A stretch of 64,000 bases of DNA from Salvator merianae (taxonomy: Eukaryota > Chordata > Lepidosauria > Squamata > Teiidae), in NCBI GenBank assembly GCA_003586115.2, contig QVOM02000042.1, forward strand, positions 39,956,204 to 40,020,203, in the 5' to 3' direction. Under the pieces are notes generated by a model. It was not told where the DNA came from and made no database searches. It worked only from the letters and a program-made list of their open reading frames with translations. Each line of letters opens with the position of its first letter. The first letter of the stretch is position 1. Positions 32,511 through 44,216 of the stretch are shown here, in pieces. The position numbers and the translations under genes were made by a program.

Positions 32511-35136
32511 AATGTGCGCATGTGAGGACATGGCCTTAAATGTCTGGGTCAGCTAACAACCTATGGGCTGGAGAGCGCACTGCCTTTCATCCCTTTGACC
32601 TGTTACAACAAAAAGGCCAGTTTGGCAAGATGAATCACAGCTTGCCAATTGCTGTGTGGCTCCTCCCCTTTTCCCACCCACCCCAATTCCACTTCAAAGG
32701 CAAGTGCTCTGTGACTGACTGACTCACATTTCAGATTACTGACTTTGGTAAGCCATATAACCTTTTTTTCTTTGGTCCTGGCTGCCAAGTTAGGTTTTTT
32801 GTTTTTAAGCAAGAAATACCTAAGTGACCTCATGGATGCATTTTTCCTCCTGCTTGCAAAAGAATCCCCCCCCCCATCCAACCCCTCCCTTCTTCAAGCT
32901 GAGGAAGTTAATAGCCCAGATTTTTCTCTTGCAACAAGGAAAGTAATAGCCAGTGGATGCCTATTAAAAGCGTTTATAGTTGTACAAGTTACAATTCAAT
33001 TTCCAATCAACCTTCCCCACTGGAGTGCTGCTTGACTTTGGAGGGCGGAAGGCATCAGTGAACCTGTATATAATGCAGACATCAGAGTGCAATGGTTTGT
33101 TTTGGTCTGCTATTACCCAGTTTAGGGGCTTTCTGCATTCTATAATGCCACTGGAGCTTGTGGTACTAAAACATTCAATCCAATGCTGACATTTCCATGG
33201 GACATTTTGGGATCCAGCCATGTCCAATTCTTGGAGTGTTAAGCCTTATAACCATTAGTTTGTGAGTCTTTTTCACACAAACCGAAACTGCAGATAAAAG
33301 ACTTTGTTTTTCATTATTATAAATGGATATTTGTGATAAGATGGAAATGCATGGAGGATACTTAGCAATAGTTCCAGTTCAGTGTGAACTATACATAAAC
33401 AGTGTCCAGCAAAATGTGCACAATAGTTATGCAGTCAGCATATAATACACTGTGAACATCATTTGCACATTGTACTAAGCATCCAGTGAGCCTGGTCACA
33501 CTTGCCTGTTTTTGCGCAGTTTTGAGTGCACACTGCACAAAACTTTTCTTTCTTATTATCAAGGTGAAAGTAAGAGACCTTTGCAGCTGCATCAGAACCA
33601 TATCTGGAAGATCATGCAGAAGATGGGCAAAGTTTATCCAACTGGTGCATGAGCAGATATGTTTTCTGTGCTCTAGGTGGATAAACAATAGATGAAGCAG
33701 TATACCACTTGCCCCTGAAAAATGAAATTTGCATGAGTTGGTAAGAAGTGCAAACCGACCCAGTATAAAGAATCCCACACATCAAACTCCCTGTATAGAA
33801 ATCAAAATTCAAGCATAAACCACAGAGAACTGGACACATCCTGACAAGGAAATCATCAAACATTATTGCTTAAGGCTCATCCTTTTAAGTGTATAGACAA
33901 TCCATATTAACATGGAAAGTGGAGGGATAACCCAATACTTGCATACTGAATATTTTAGTGATTGGCTTATGCAGTGACTCTACAAAGGTGTCTCATACAT
34001 GCACACATGGGCACAGACATATGTTCATAACACAGGTATGGGTGTTGTTCCACCATGACCTTTTTCCCATAACTGTACTTATAACGGAATGCTGGGATAT
34101 GGACTGGACAGTACCAGAAACCATTTACAGCAATGGAATTTTGCACTCAAGTCAGAATCTTATTTCAGGTAATAGAAAGTGTGTGGGGTTTGGAATTCAC
34201 ACTGTCATCACGGTGTACCTTGCCTTGGGTCCACTGACTCAAATCTTTAATAATCCCTGCTTTTCCACTACAACTTAATCTTGTCAATCTGTGGCAGAAA
34301 AGTAACAAGTTAACAGCATTCATGCCTTGGGCAAGAGCATCAACAAGATTGGCATGATGATGTGGGTGCCCAAATTAAGTAACTGATTGGATTAATGAAA
34401 CTTGCTTATGTGTTTTGGACAGCCTAAATGTTGTCCAGTTTCCTTATTTACCCTTTTTCCCACCTGTACACAGTCTGCTTTCCCATCTATAAGAATAGAT
34501 GTCCCTCTCCGTTCATTATCTGTAATCACCCCAAAGTCCACTATATCCTTGGTTTTCTTGGATCCACTACCTACTTCCTGCTACAAGAACTAAACTTCAT
34601 CCTGAACTTCATGTGCTGTGTGTGTTTGGTTTCAGATAGCTGCAGGCAAACTGCTTTACTGAAATAGCTCTGGAGGTGGGACTCAACCTCGATCTCCTGT
34701 CTTAAGACTTACTGCATGTTGAGGAATTGAGACGGCTTGGTTCCCCTTGGTCCACCATCATTGAGGCAAGGGCAACCAAGGGTCAGGCATATAATCAAAT
34801 TTACGTGACTTCTCAAGATGGCATTTGTCATCAGGGACAAGAAAGATCAATTAACATACTGATTTCCAAGACCCTATACCTCACCTCACTGGTATGAAGT
34901 GGTGAAAAATTCGCCAGAGCACTAGTACTTCTGTCTTCACTTAAGCCTGTTGCAATTCATCCATTAACTTATGTTCATTTTGCTTTTGTTCATCACTGAG
35001 AAGGTCTTCTCTGATCAAGAGAAGACCCAAAAAAGGTATAATTCCCTGCATCCTGAGTAGATTTCCCTTATTTCACTTCCCTCTCAATTTGCATTAGGCT
35101 ATCTGTTCCAGATGCCTCAATTCATTTGATGACTGG
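32511..35136. other. Long stretch without recognised genes
   Basis: Open frames up to 129 codons (33389-33778, minus) have no domain. Two C-runs near 32866 and 29-kb-like simple tracts only. Nothing further recognised. Confidence 0.35.
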
Positions 35137-35640
35137 GTGGGGAGTAGTAGCTGCTATTCAAACTGGAAGAATCAGGGGGGAGAGTTCATTATATTGAGGG
35201 ACTCCAACCCACAGCACCGCCTCTCTAAGTCTTATCTTCCTGTGGAATTCTGGCAGCCCCACATGGCAACAAATTTTGATTGGCTGAGAAAAATTCCCAT
35301 GTTACTACTTGCTTCCTGCTTTCTTGAAGGTTCACTGTGCTGCATGGCATTAAGCCATAGAGGTAGCAGAAACTGTGTCCTCACTTGTGTCCTTTTTCTC
35401 CATCTACAGTAAAACTTTCTCCGTCTTCCTATAAATTACAGTTTCTCACTTAAAAAATTCGTCCCATATTGAAAGTGTTTTTGGTACAAGTTACCATTTG
35501 ACTAATTTGTCCAATTTATTGAAGCTGTTTGCTTTTATTATTGTCATTGCTGTGTAATAAAATTATTTCCTGTGTCACTTTTAAATTCTAAGTTTACAAA
35601 CTTTGCATTAAAATCAGCCAAGTGTTTCCCTTTCCCTTGG
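35137..35640 (+). repeat. Unnamed ~500-bp dispersed repeat, copy 1
   Basis: Aligns end to end with 44490-44960 in the same orientation: 'agttcattatattgaggga' with 'aattcattactttgagggg', 'ctacagtaaaactttctcc' with 'gttacagtaaaaattcctcc', and 'gtgtaataaaattatttcc' with 'atgtaataaaaatattttc'. Both have an AATAAA near the end, so an LTR is possible. Confidence 0.5.
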
Positions 35641-35879
35641 GAAAAAGTCCTACGGGGGAACACAATCAAAACATGTCTAGAAAATTTCCCATAATAGTAT
35701 GTTCCTACATCATATTTTTGATATAATGCCTAGTCCATCTTCTCATTATAATACCTAGCACATACTTCCATTATAAAAGAAAAAAGCTATCAGTGAATAG
35801 CAGAAACAACAGCAATTAAATGAGATATCTAGCACTATGTCAAAAATTTAGTGTATTCCCTGGGGGGCTTATGAAAATG

Positions 35880-36155
35880 CTCCCGTCATCCATGATGCAT
35901 GATGGGTAAACTACATAGCTCTCTGTCTAAGCTCAAGAAAAAGTTTGTCAGCTTCTGTCCAGGTGGATTTATTACTTTCAATCGGCACTCTTTTGCCTTT
36001 GCCAGCATTAAGCAGGCAGCGTTCATCTTGTCGTGGAAGGGACTCATAACAATGCTTTGTGTGATAAATTTTACCAGATGGAGAATGCTTAATGGTGGAA
36101 AAATCATTCTAGAGCAAAGCATCACATGGCTAATCCAGATGAACAAAAATTAACA
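35880..36155. promoter_or_regulatory. Candidate conserved element, open on both strands
   Basis: Repeat-free 270 bp that happens to be open on the plus (35899-36153) and minus (35886-36146) strands. No protein family recognised and no flanking splice sites stand out. Could be a conserved non-coding element or a decayed retrocopy. Confidence 0.25.
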
Positions 36156-36770
36156 ATTTTGCAGCTGTTTCTCTGAGGCATGTAAAAAATCTGGAGTAAC
36201 TCAGTAATTCCAGTTCTTGATCCCTTAGTTGATTAATCTAACTGCTTAAAGACTATCCATTTGCTTAAAAATTAGAATGCTGGTAGAAGTTGAACCATTT
36301 TATACTTTTTAACCTAACCTGAGACCTTTGGATATAGGCTTGGGTAAAAAAGCAAATAAATAAATAAACCACACCAATGGTGGGAGAAACTCCCATTCTC
36401 TGGACTATTAATTGGATGGCTAGACAGTGTTGGGAAGGAGAGAAGGGGCCAGATGTGGCTTGCTAATCTGACTCCACCGTTTAAAAGGTCAGAGGTATTT
36501 TTTTTAAAAAAAAAATCTTCCTTGCAAATATTTACGGAGTGGTCAGAGGAAGGAAAATAAGGAGAGGCATCCATGTGTCAGTGGATAGATCCATAATGTC
36601 CAAAATGTGTTTCTTTGTCCCACTTCACAGCCCTGCTCTGAGGTGTAAAGCAGCCCTTCTGCTCTTTGCCTTTCTTTCCCTTCTTGCTTCATGGAGGAAG
36701 AAAGACCATCCTTCTCCAGGATAATGAGGAGTGCTAAGCACAAGTGATTGCACAAAGCTCTCCCAATTTA
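36156..36770. other. Unassigned sequence
   Basis: Contains a short L2-tail-like 'aagcaaataaataaataaac' at about 36350-36370. No gene. Confidence 0.3.
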
Positions 36771-37023
36771 GGCTGCATCCAGACAGGCTCAAAAAACCAG
36801 AATTATTTCAGCATAGTATCTGATTTGCCACACATGATCATGGTGCTCCCGATACAGCCCTGGAATATAAACCCGATATCCTGGGTTTAAGGTATTGTGT
36901 CACTGTGTGACATGCTAAACTGTGGAACATTGACCTAACATCTGGGCAAAGCGAAATAATCCCCAGAGTGCTTTGTTCTGGAAGATCCCAAAATAGCAGG
37001 ATAAGCGATGTCTGAAGGCAGCC
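36771..37023. mobile_element. MITE, GGCTGCATCC group, long type (complete)
   Basis: Left end GGCTGCATCCAGACAGGCTC, right end inverted GGCTGCCTTCAGACATCGCT. TTA on both sides (36768-36770, 37024-37026), the 3-bp duplication typical of PIF/Harbinger. Interior 'ctgatttgccacacatgatc' aligns with 12260. Length 253 bp, non-coding. Confidence 0.85.
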
Positions 37024-37240
37024 TTACTGTGGCTGGCAAGAACCATCCAGTGACACTTCCCTGTAGCCGATGGTAACATCCATGTTTATCATATGGACAC
37101 ATATATGCAGCCACGGCTTCCAAACTACTAAAAGATACATCAGTCTGTTGGGAGCAACTGATGTGAGTTTTTTAAAAAATGCAGTCTTCCCAGACAATTA
37201 TTTTTCAAGAATTTTCTTTAAAGGTTCTCTAAACAACAGT

Positions 37241-37459
37241 GGCTGCATCCACACACATTTTTAAAAAGCAGCGTAATGGTGGTAACATGGTAACATGTGG
37301 ATGCTAGTGTTTCCATTCCACCCCAAATCCACATTAAAGCAAATGCATTTGGAAGTGCATTTTCTGGCCTTTAATGCGGATTAAGGCACTAGTGTGAGAA
37401 GCTACCACTTCTAAGCTACTTTTGAGACACACTGTTTTTTACTCTGTGCGAATGCAGTC
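37241..37459. mobile_element. MITE, GGCTGCATCC group, 'zinc-like' third interior type, copy 1
   Basis: Left end GGCTGCATCCACACACATTT, right end inverted GACTGCATTCGCACAGAG. AGT on both sides (37238-37240, 37460-37462). Interior with 'ccacattaaagcaaatgc' and 'ctttaatgcggattaaggc' is itself an inverted pair. Related to 51071 and 51744. ('Third type' only denotes a distinct interior; no zinc-binding meaning.). Confidence 0.8.
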
Positions 37460-37462
37460 AGT

Positions 37463-37929
37463 AAGCCACCCCAGCTGTACACGGAAAGTGTTCACACTAA
37501 AAAGCAGGCGGCAAGGTGGACTGGAAAAGAGGTGTAGCAACTTGATGAGGTGCTCTCTGCTGTGTACACTTCAATTGCAGTTTGTCCAAAATTCTAGCAC
37601 TATGCCATACCGGATTTCTGCCCATTTAAAAAGCTACAATGTGGATTGCCCCAACTTTTCATCCTGTTTACACCTCCCACAGGAGGCTTGCTAAATGAGA
37701 GGCAGCTTCTGCTCAGATTGTATAAAATCTCACACAATTTGTTACAAGAGCTTAATTTAAAAGCGGGGATATCTGAACAATTACTCTGTGTTTTGCAGTT
37801 TTGTACAAACTTATGTGGAACAAACACATCACTTTTGTGCTCTCATTCTAATAGAGTGGAAGAGGGAGCCAAGCCCGAACCACAGTTCAGAGAATAGAAA
37901 GTTCACAACTGACTACAGCTTTTGCTGGA
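37463..37929. other. Unassigned sequence left of the Gypsy fragment
   Basis: Could contain decayed upstream pol, but no motif is legible. Confidence 0.3.
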
Positions 37930-39671
37930 TAGCCAGTTACTGAGGATATGTAAATTTCTCTGGACTACTGAATGCCAAGTTGCTTTTGGAATTCTTCAAG
38001 CCATATTTTTCAAATAAACCATTTTCAAACACCCTGATCCTACTGAAGCATTCATCGTGCAGTGCGAAGCCAGTGACATTACAGTGGGGGAAGGGCTGCT
38101 ACTGCAAAAAGACCCAGATTTTAGAGTACTCCACCCATGTGCTTTTGTCTCTAGACAGTTAACCTCTGCAGAACAGAATGATCTGCCGTGAGATTCTGAA
38201 CTCCTGGCAGCCAAATATTGCTTGGCTTCCAGGAGGCAACACCATGAGGGTTCTAGTCACCCTTTTGAAGTTTGAACTGATCCTAAAAACTTACAAGTTT
38301 TACAAACACTACAGAAACTCTCCCCCCGCCAATTCCACTAGACTGAGTTCTTTTCACACTTCAATTTTACCCTCAAATCCATAAAAGGAGAGAAAAACTT
38401 TTTAGCTGATGCTTTGTCACATAAACCACAATATCATGCCTCTGATATTAATATTGTGTCAACTATTCTACTCTGAAGCAGCTGGACTTAGCCACTGCTA
38501 CATTAGATGTTGCTAACCCTTTACATGATGAAATTCAATCTGCCCTCACTGCGGATGACTGGTACCATCCAAATATTACTAAACTATATACCAGCCAAAC
38601 TCTCTTGATCATGGCAGGGACAGTATACATTTCTTCCACACTTGAGATCTAAGATTTTACAATTACATCAAGACAATCCCACTGCAAGACATTTTGGCTT
38701 TTTAAAAACTTTCCTCACCATTAAATGGTTATACTGGTGGCATGCGCAAAGAAATTAAGCAATATATACATTCCTGTCTTGTTTGCAATACTGCTAAAAC
38801 CTGTCCTGCTAAACCGGAACAATTGCTTCAGCCACTCTGGTTCCTGCCCATCCCTGGGAACAGATAAGTTTCAATTTAATGGTGGATCTTCCCCCTTCTT
38901 TTGGTTATTTTATGATTTGGACTATTGTGGATCATTTCTCTAAAACGACTCATTTTATTCCATTGAAGAACATCCCCTCTGCTTCAGTCCTGGCCAGACT
39001 TCTTAGGAAGCACATTTTTAAGCTGCATGGGATCCCCAAGCATATCATATTTGATAGAAGAATGCAAATGACTGCCAAATTTTGGAATGCCTTTACTACA
39101 TTGCTAAACATTGAACTTTCCTTTTCAACTGCTTATCATCCAGACATTGATGAGGCTATGGAACAGGTGAATCAGACTTTAGAACAATATATCTGATGCT
39201 TTACTGATTGATTGGTCTTTTTATTTACCATTGACTGAATTTGCTTATAACAACTCTGTGCATTTTTCTTCGCAGGTGTCCCCTTTTAAGACTGTCTATG
39301 GAACTGAGTTAAATATTTTAGCCCCATTACTCCCAGACCCTCATGGCCCTGCAATGATCTCTGAATGGGTTGATTCCTCTGAGTCAACTTGATTGGAGCT
39401 ACAAGCTGCTTTGGAATTGGCCAAGCAGACACACAAGCATTTTCAGATTTCTGAGATTTTTGATTCCCGTCTTTCCTAAGGTAAACTTCAATATCTTGTT
39501 CATTGCTTGGATTACCCTACTTCTGGCACTCCTGGGTCAGTGCTGAGGACATCAATGCCAAGCATTTATTATGTGCTTTTCCTTCTAGGTTTCCCCACAA
39601 CCGGGGTTTCACTCTGCTCTTGCTGCTTCCTCTATTCAGATGGGGGCAGACCAAGCTGGAGAGGGGGATAC
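37930..39671 (+). pseudogene. Gypsy (Ty3-like) retrotransposon pol fragment: RNase H and integrase
   Basis: Reading through several frames gives Ty3/Gypsy pol. RNase H: HPDPTEAFIVQCEASDI (about 38030-38085), HPCAFVSRQLTSAEQND (about 38130-38180), FNFTLKSIKGEKNFLADALS (about 38360-38420). Integrase: MIWTIVDHFSK (about 38909-38943), KLHGIPKHIIFDR (about 39020-39058) and STAYHPDIDEAMEQVNQTLE (about 39124-39186). Many stops and frameshifts; the usual SDRG after the integrase motif reads DRRM. Gag, protease, most of reverse transcriptase and the 5' LTR are missing. A polypurine tract GGAGAGGGGGATA (about 39658-39670) leads straight into the 3' LTR. Autonomous movement is impossible. Confidence 0.85.
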
Positions 39672-39806
39672 TGTCAGCACCTTAGCCACTGTGCAGCCAT
39701 CTTTGGGTCTTCTCAAGTCCTAGCCATGTTTGCTTGCTTTTCTCACTGACCCAATGTTTCCCCTTGTTGATGGTTAACTGGAATGCTGTAGGCCCAAGAA
39801 CTTGCA
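39672..39806 (+). mobile_element. Gypsy 3' LTR, first part
   Basis: Begins TGTCAGCACC immediately after the polypurine tract. Interrupted at about 39806 by the CR1 insertion and resumed at 44217. Confidence 0.8.
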
Positions 39807-40154
39807 TTGAGCTCCAGGGCTGATTTGCATATTCCCAGTGCATTCTGGGAGGAGGCGAGGAGTCACTGCGAGTGAAGAGATCGCCGGGAGGAAGGTAGCT
39901 GGGAAGAAACCAGCAAGCAAGCGTTGAGCTCCAGGGCTAATTTGCATATTCCCAGTGCATTCTGGGAGGAGGCGAGGAGTCACTGCGAGTGAAGAGATCG
40001 CCGGAAGGAAGGTAGCTGGGAAGAAACCAGCAAGCAAGCATTGAGCTCCAGGGCTAATTTGTATATTCCCAGTGCATTCTGGGAGGAGGCGAGGAGTCAC
40101 TGCGAGTGAAGAGATTGCCAGGAGGAAGGTAGCTGGGAGGAAACTGGTGAGCAA
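39805..40154 (+). repeat. Three 117-bp tandem monomers (CR1 5' UTR)
   Basis: TTGAGCTCCAGGGCT starts units at 39807, 39924 and 40041, exactly 117 bp apart. Units differ at only a few positions. Each has an octamer or near-octamer (ATTTGCAT in units 1-2, ATTTGTAT in unit 3) and GTGCATTCTGGGAG, whose complement resembles a ZNF143/SBS core. Placement directly upstream of ORF1 suggests promoter monomers like those of mouse L1. Confidence 0.85.
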
Positions 40155-40305
40155 TTTTTAATTTTTATTTATTTTTAGATTAAATTTTAGTTAAAGAACA
40201 TTGGAAGTACTCCACACTGTTTCATAGCTCACAAGAGGACACCAACCAACTTCAGATAACATAGAGAAAGAGAGAAGCTTTGTAGTTAGCTGCAAGGAGT
40301 GTAAT

Positions 40306-41207
40306 ATGATGATACTTCTACCAGAGGGGGACCCTAATTACACCTGCCGCAAATACAAGCGTGTGTCTTTGCTGGAAGAGAAAGTGCAAGAACTTGAGGA
40401 AAGAGTGGCTACTTTGAAGCTCATCAGGGAGAAGGAGAGCTTCCTGGATAGGATGGAAGATGCACCTCAAAATGATCACAGAGAAGACAACATCAGAGAA
40501 CCTATGGAAGCTGAGGATTGGAAGTATGTGACCAAAAGAAGCAGGAGGATAAGGAGAGAGTCACCAACTGTACAGCTTGAAAACCGGTACCAGGCTCTCA
40601 CGGAAGAGAATAATCAGGAAGTTCAGAAAGATTTGGTGTGCAATATGAAACCTCTTGAACCGAAAAAAAAGAAAGAAGAGAAGCTGTGAAGAAGAATAGG
40701 AGAGTGGTGGTTGTGGGGGATTCCTTATTGAGGGGAACAGAGGCAGCTGTGTGCAGACCTGACATGACCTCACGAGAGGTATGCTGCCTTCCCGGTGCAC
40801 GAATCAAAGATGTAACCGAGAGGCTGCCAAGACTCTTCAGTCCTACAGACTATTACCCATTCCTACTAATACATGTAGGAACAAATGACACCGCAGGAAG
40901 GAACTTTGAAGCTATCTGCAGAGACTTTGAAGACCTAGGCAGGAAAGTGAAGGAACTGGGAGCGCAAGTTGTCTTCTCTTCTATCCTCCCAGTGAATGGC
41001 CATGGAACAAGAAGATGGAGCAAGATTCTACAGGTAAACAACTGGCTACATCGATGGTACTACCAGCAAGGATTTGGATTTCTAGACCATGGACTAAACT
41101 ACTTATATGATGGACTCCTTGCAAGAGATGGGCTCCATCTTACAAAAACAGGAAAGCACATATTTGGCAGGAGACTGGCTGCACTCATCAGGAGAGCTTT
41201 AAACTAG
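40306..41207 (+). pseudogene. CR1 ORF1: coiled coil plus SGNH (GDSL-type) esterase
   Basis: The first frame (40306-40689) has a leucine-rich coiled coil, SLLEEKVQELEERVATLKL. The second (from the A8 run at 40663-40670 to 41207) is an SGNH-hydrolase domain of the kind described in CR1 ORF1. Block I VVVVGDSLL has its serine codon at 40722. Block III HVGTND lies at about 40873-40890, and block V DGLHL at about 41128. All catalytic positions (Ser, Gly, Asn, Asp/His) are present. The two frames overlap and differ by -1 at the A8 run, which fits a one-base contraction or, less likely, programmed slippage. Product would bind RNA or lipid droplets in the cytoplasm; the true role in CR1 is not settled. 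Confidence 0.85.
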
Positions 41208-41254
41208 GGTGAAAGGGAAAGGGAAGTAAAAGTCCAGAGAAAGATAAGCAGCTA

Positions 41255-42138
41255 ATGAATACAGATGAGGAACTTGCTACCAGAAATGAAAGGAAAGAAC
41301 AAAGTCAAACAATTTGGAAGGAAACTAAAGGAGTCAAGCTTGAAAGAGACATTTGTCGCAAACTAAAATGTTTCTATACCAATGCGCAAAGCATGGGAAA
41401 CAAACAAGGAGAACTGGAAATCCTAGCACAAGAAAATAAATATGATGTCATAGGCATAACTGAAACTTGGTGGGATAATACGCATGATTGGAACACGGAG
41501 CTCGAAGGATACAACTTATTTAAAAAAGCAGGCTTAATATAAGGGGACGAGGTGTTGCATTGTATGTAAGGAAACTATATACCATCACAGAGATTAATCT
41601 TTCAGATAATGGAAGCCCTGTAGAAACCGTTTGGGTGAAAATACAAGGAGAGAGCAACACAAAGGATACTATTGTAGGCGTTTATTATAGACCCCCTGGA
41701 CAAACAGAATATATGGATGAACTATTTATATATCAGATGGCCAAGCTCTCGGGGAAACACGACCTAGTCATTATGGGAGATTTTAACTATCCGGACATTT
41801 GTTGGGAATCTCTCTCAGGCAAATGTCACGGGTCCAATAAATTCTTATCCTCTCTGGCAGATAACTTCATTTTCCAAAAGACTGGGGAAAAAACAAAAGG
41901 GTCTGCTATCTTGGACCTAATCCTTACCAACAGGGAGGAAATGGTTGAGGAAGTAAGGGTGACTGGGACCCTGGGAGGCAGTGACCATGTTATCATTGAG
42001 TTTTGGATAACAAAAGGAGGAAGATCTGAGAGGACTCAGACTTCAAGGTTAGATTTCAGAGGAGCAGATTTTGATGGACTCAGAAGGAGGGTAGGAAGGA
42101 TCCATTGGCTGGATGTCTTAAAGGACAGAAATGTCTAG
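41255..42138 (+). pseudogene. CR1 ORF2, endonuclease domain
   Basis: AP-type endonuclease that nicks target DNA. Motifs: YTNAQSMGNKQGELEIL (about 41378), DVIGITETWW (about 41443), VGVYYRPPG (about 41677), IMGDFNYPDICW (about 41770) and LGGSDHVIIEFW (about 41967). The catalytic E, D/N and SDH are all there. One frameshift (-1) lies near 41522-41545, just after an A6 run. An in-frame TAG at 42136-42138 separates it from the reverse transcriptase, but the same frame continues. Confidence 0.88.
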
Positions 42139-42153
42139 GAAGGATGGGAAATT

Positions 42154-44140
42154 TTGAGAAAGGAGATTCTAGAGGCACAATCTTTAACAATTCCTAAAAG
42201 AAGAAAGAGTGGCAAGCATCTAAAGAGACCAGGATGGATGAACCCTGAACTTAATAACTTGCTAAAAAGAAAAAAAAAAGAAATGTTTAAAAAATTGAAA
42301 GAGGGGGACATATCAAAAGAAGAATATAATGCAATCTGCAGGAACTGCAGGATAAGTGTCAGAAAGGCTAAAGCTAAAAATGAATTGACGATTGCAAGAG
42401 AGGCCAAAAACAATAAAAAAGGGTTTTGGGGGCATGTCAGAAGCAAAAGAAAAGTCAAAGAAGCTATAGGACCTTTACAGAATGAGAAGGGTGATTTGGT
42501 CAAAAACGATATTCAGAAGGCAGAACTTCTGAACTCCTATTTTGCATCTGTTTTCTCTCAGAAAGGAAATGAAACATCAGTTGGCCTTCACTGTGCTGTT
42601 GAGGGAATAAGAAAATCAAGGCTCTGTATGGACAAGGAGAAGGTGAGGGAACACTTAGCAAACTTAAATGAATTCAAGTCTCCAGGCCCAGATGAATTAC
42701 ATCCTAGGGTGCTGAAGGAGTTAGCTGATATAATTGCTGAACCACTCTCTGTGATATTTGAGAACTCATGGAGAACAGGAGAAGTCCCAGAAGATTGGAG
42801 AAGGGTGAATGTTGCACCTATCTTTAAAAAAGGAAAGAAGGCTGACCCAGGCAACTACAGGCCTGAGCGCCTGACTTCAATACCAGGCAAGATCCTTGAA
42901 CAAATCATTAAACAGCATATATGGAAGCACTTGGATGGGAATGCAGTAATTAACCAGAGCCAACATGGATTTGTAAGAAGCAAGTCATGCCAGACTAATC
43001 TCATTTCCTTTTATGACAAAATTACTGGATGGATCAATCAAGGAAAGGATGTGGATATAGTATATCTTGACTTTAGCAAAGCATTTGACAAGGTGTCTCA
43101 TACTATACTTTTTGAAAAAATGATCAAATATGGGATTGACAGGACAACTGTTAGGTGGATTCATAACTGGCTTAGTGATAGTACTCAAAGAGTGGTCATA
43201 AATGGCTTCACATCCGATTGGAAGACTGTCTCGAGTGGGGTACCACAAGCCTCTGTCTTGGGCCCAGTGCTGTTCAACATTTTTATAAACGATCTGGATG
43301 AAGGAGTCGAGGGGACGCTGATCAAATTTGCAGATGACACAAAGCTAGGAGGGGTTGCTAACACTAGGGAGGAGAAGGAGAGGATTCAAAATGATATGGA
43401 CAAGACTGAACAGTGGGCTGAAACTAACAGAATGACATTTAACAGGGAGAAATGCAAAGTTTTACATCTGGGTAAGAAAAATGACAATATCCAATACAGA
43501 ATGGGAGGAATCTCACTGAGCAGCAGCACATGTTAAAAGGACCTGGGTGTACTAGTAGATCACAGATTAAACATGAGTCAACAGTGTGATGCAGCTGCAA
43601 AAAAGGCAAATACCATCCTGGGCTGTATCAAGAGGAGTATAGAGTCTAGATCACGAGAAGTAATTATCCCTCTTTACTCTTCCTTGGTCAGACCTCATCT
43701 GGAGTATTGTGTCCAGTTCTGGGCACCCCAGTTTAAAAAAGACATTGACAAACTGGAACAAGTTCAGAGAAGGGCGACAAAATGGTGAGCGGTCTGCAAA
43801 CCATGTCCTACGAGGAATGGTTAAAGGAGCTAGGAATGTTTAGCCTGCAGAAGAGAAGACTGAGAGGAGATATGATAGCTGTTTTCAAGTATCTGAAGGG
43901 CTGTCACAGTGCAGAAGGATTGGTCCTATTCTCAGTTGCGCAAGAAGGAAGGACTAGAAACAATAGGATGAAACTTCAAGGGAGTAGTAGAAACTTCAAG
44001 GCTAGATATTAGGAAAAACTTCCTGACCGAAAGGGCAATCAGTCACTGGAACAGGTTGCCACAGGAGGTGGTGGGCTCTCCTTCGCTGGAGGTCTTCAAG
44101 GAAAGGCCGGACAGATATCTGTCTAGGATGCTTTAGTGAA
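42154..44140 (+). pseudogene. CR1 ORF2, reverse transcriptase and C-terminal domain
   Basis: The 42154-43536 frame carries reverse-transcriptase motifs in order: SPGPDELHPRVLKEL, NYRPERLTSIPGKILEQI, YLDFSKAFDKVSH, SSGVPQASVLGPVLFNIF and IKFADDTKLGG, with the catalytic ADD at 43330-43338. A usual Gln in the VPQGS motif context reads VPQAS. The frame is stopped by TAA at 43534, resumes unchanged as [10 protein letters not shown], shifts by -1 near 43777 at an A4 run, and shifts again near 43990 beside a duplicated GAAACTTCAAGG (43970-44001). The C-terminal FLTERAISHWNRLPQEVV follows to a stop near 44135. Primes reverse transcription at the nick made by the endonuclease. Confidence 0.9.
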
Positions 44141-44216
44141 TCCTGCATTGAGCAGGGGGTTGGACTTGATGATCCTGGAGGTCCCTTCCAACTCTATGAT
44201 TCTATGTTATGACTAC

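Larger units (their letters stand above)
39807..44206 (+). mobile_element. CR1 LINE, nearly full length (~4.4 kb), recently inactivated
   Basis: Order: three 117-bp 5' monomers, ORF1 with coiled coil and SGNH esterase, ORF2 with endonuclease and reverse transcriptase, and a 3' end in CTATGATTCTATG, the characteristic CR1 terminal octamer repeat. Inserted in a Gypsy LTR; CTTGCA flanks both sides (39801-39806 and 44217-44222), possibly a short target duplication, though 10 extra bases separate it from the CR1 end. About five frameshifts and two in-frame stops, so this copy is dead but young. Most CR1 copies are 5'-truncated, which makes this length unusual. Confidence 0.9.

Noticed and set aside
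39774..40154. 126-codon minus-strand frame with a threefold peptide repeat
   Set aside because: It is the antisense of the 117-bp CR1 monomers; 117 is a multiple of 3, so the frame stays open by arithmetic.
39805..40154. Possible CRISPR-like array because of regular spacing
   Set aside because: Units are contiguous without spacers, only three, in a vertebrate LINE.
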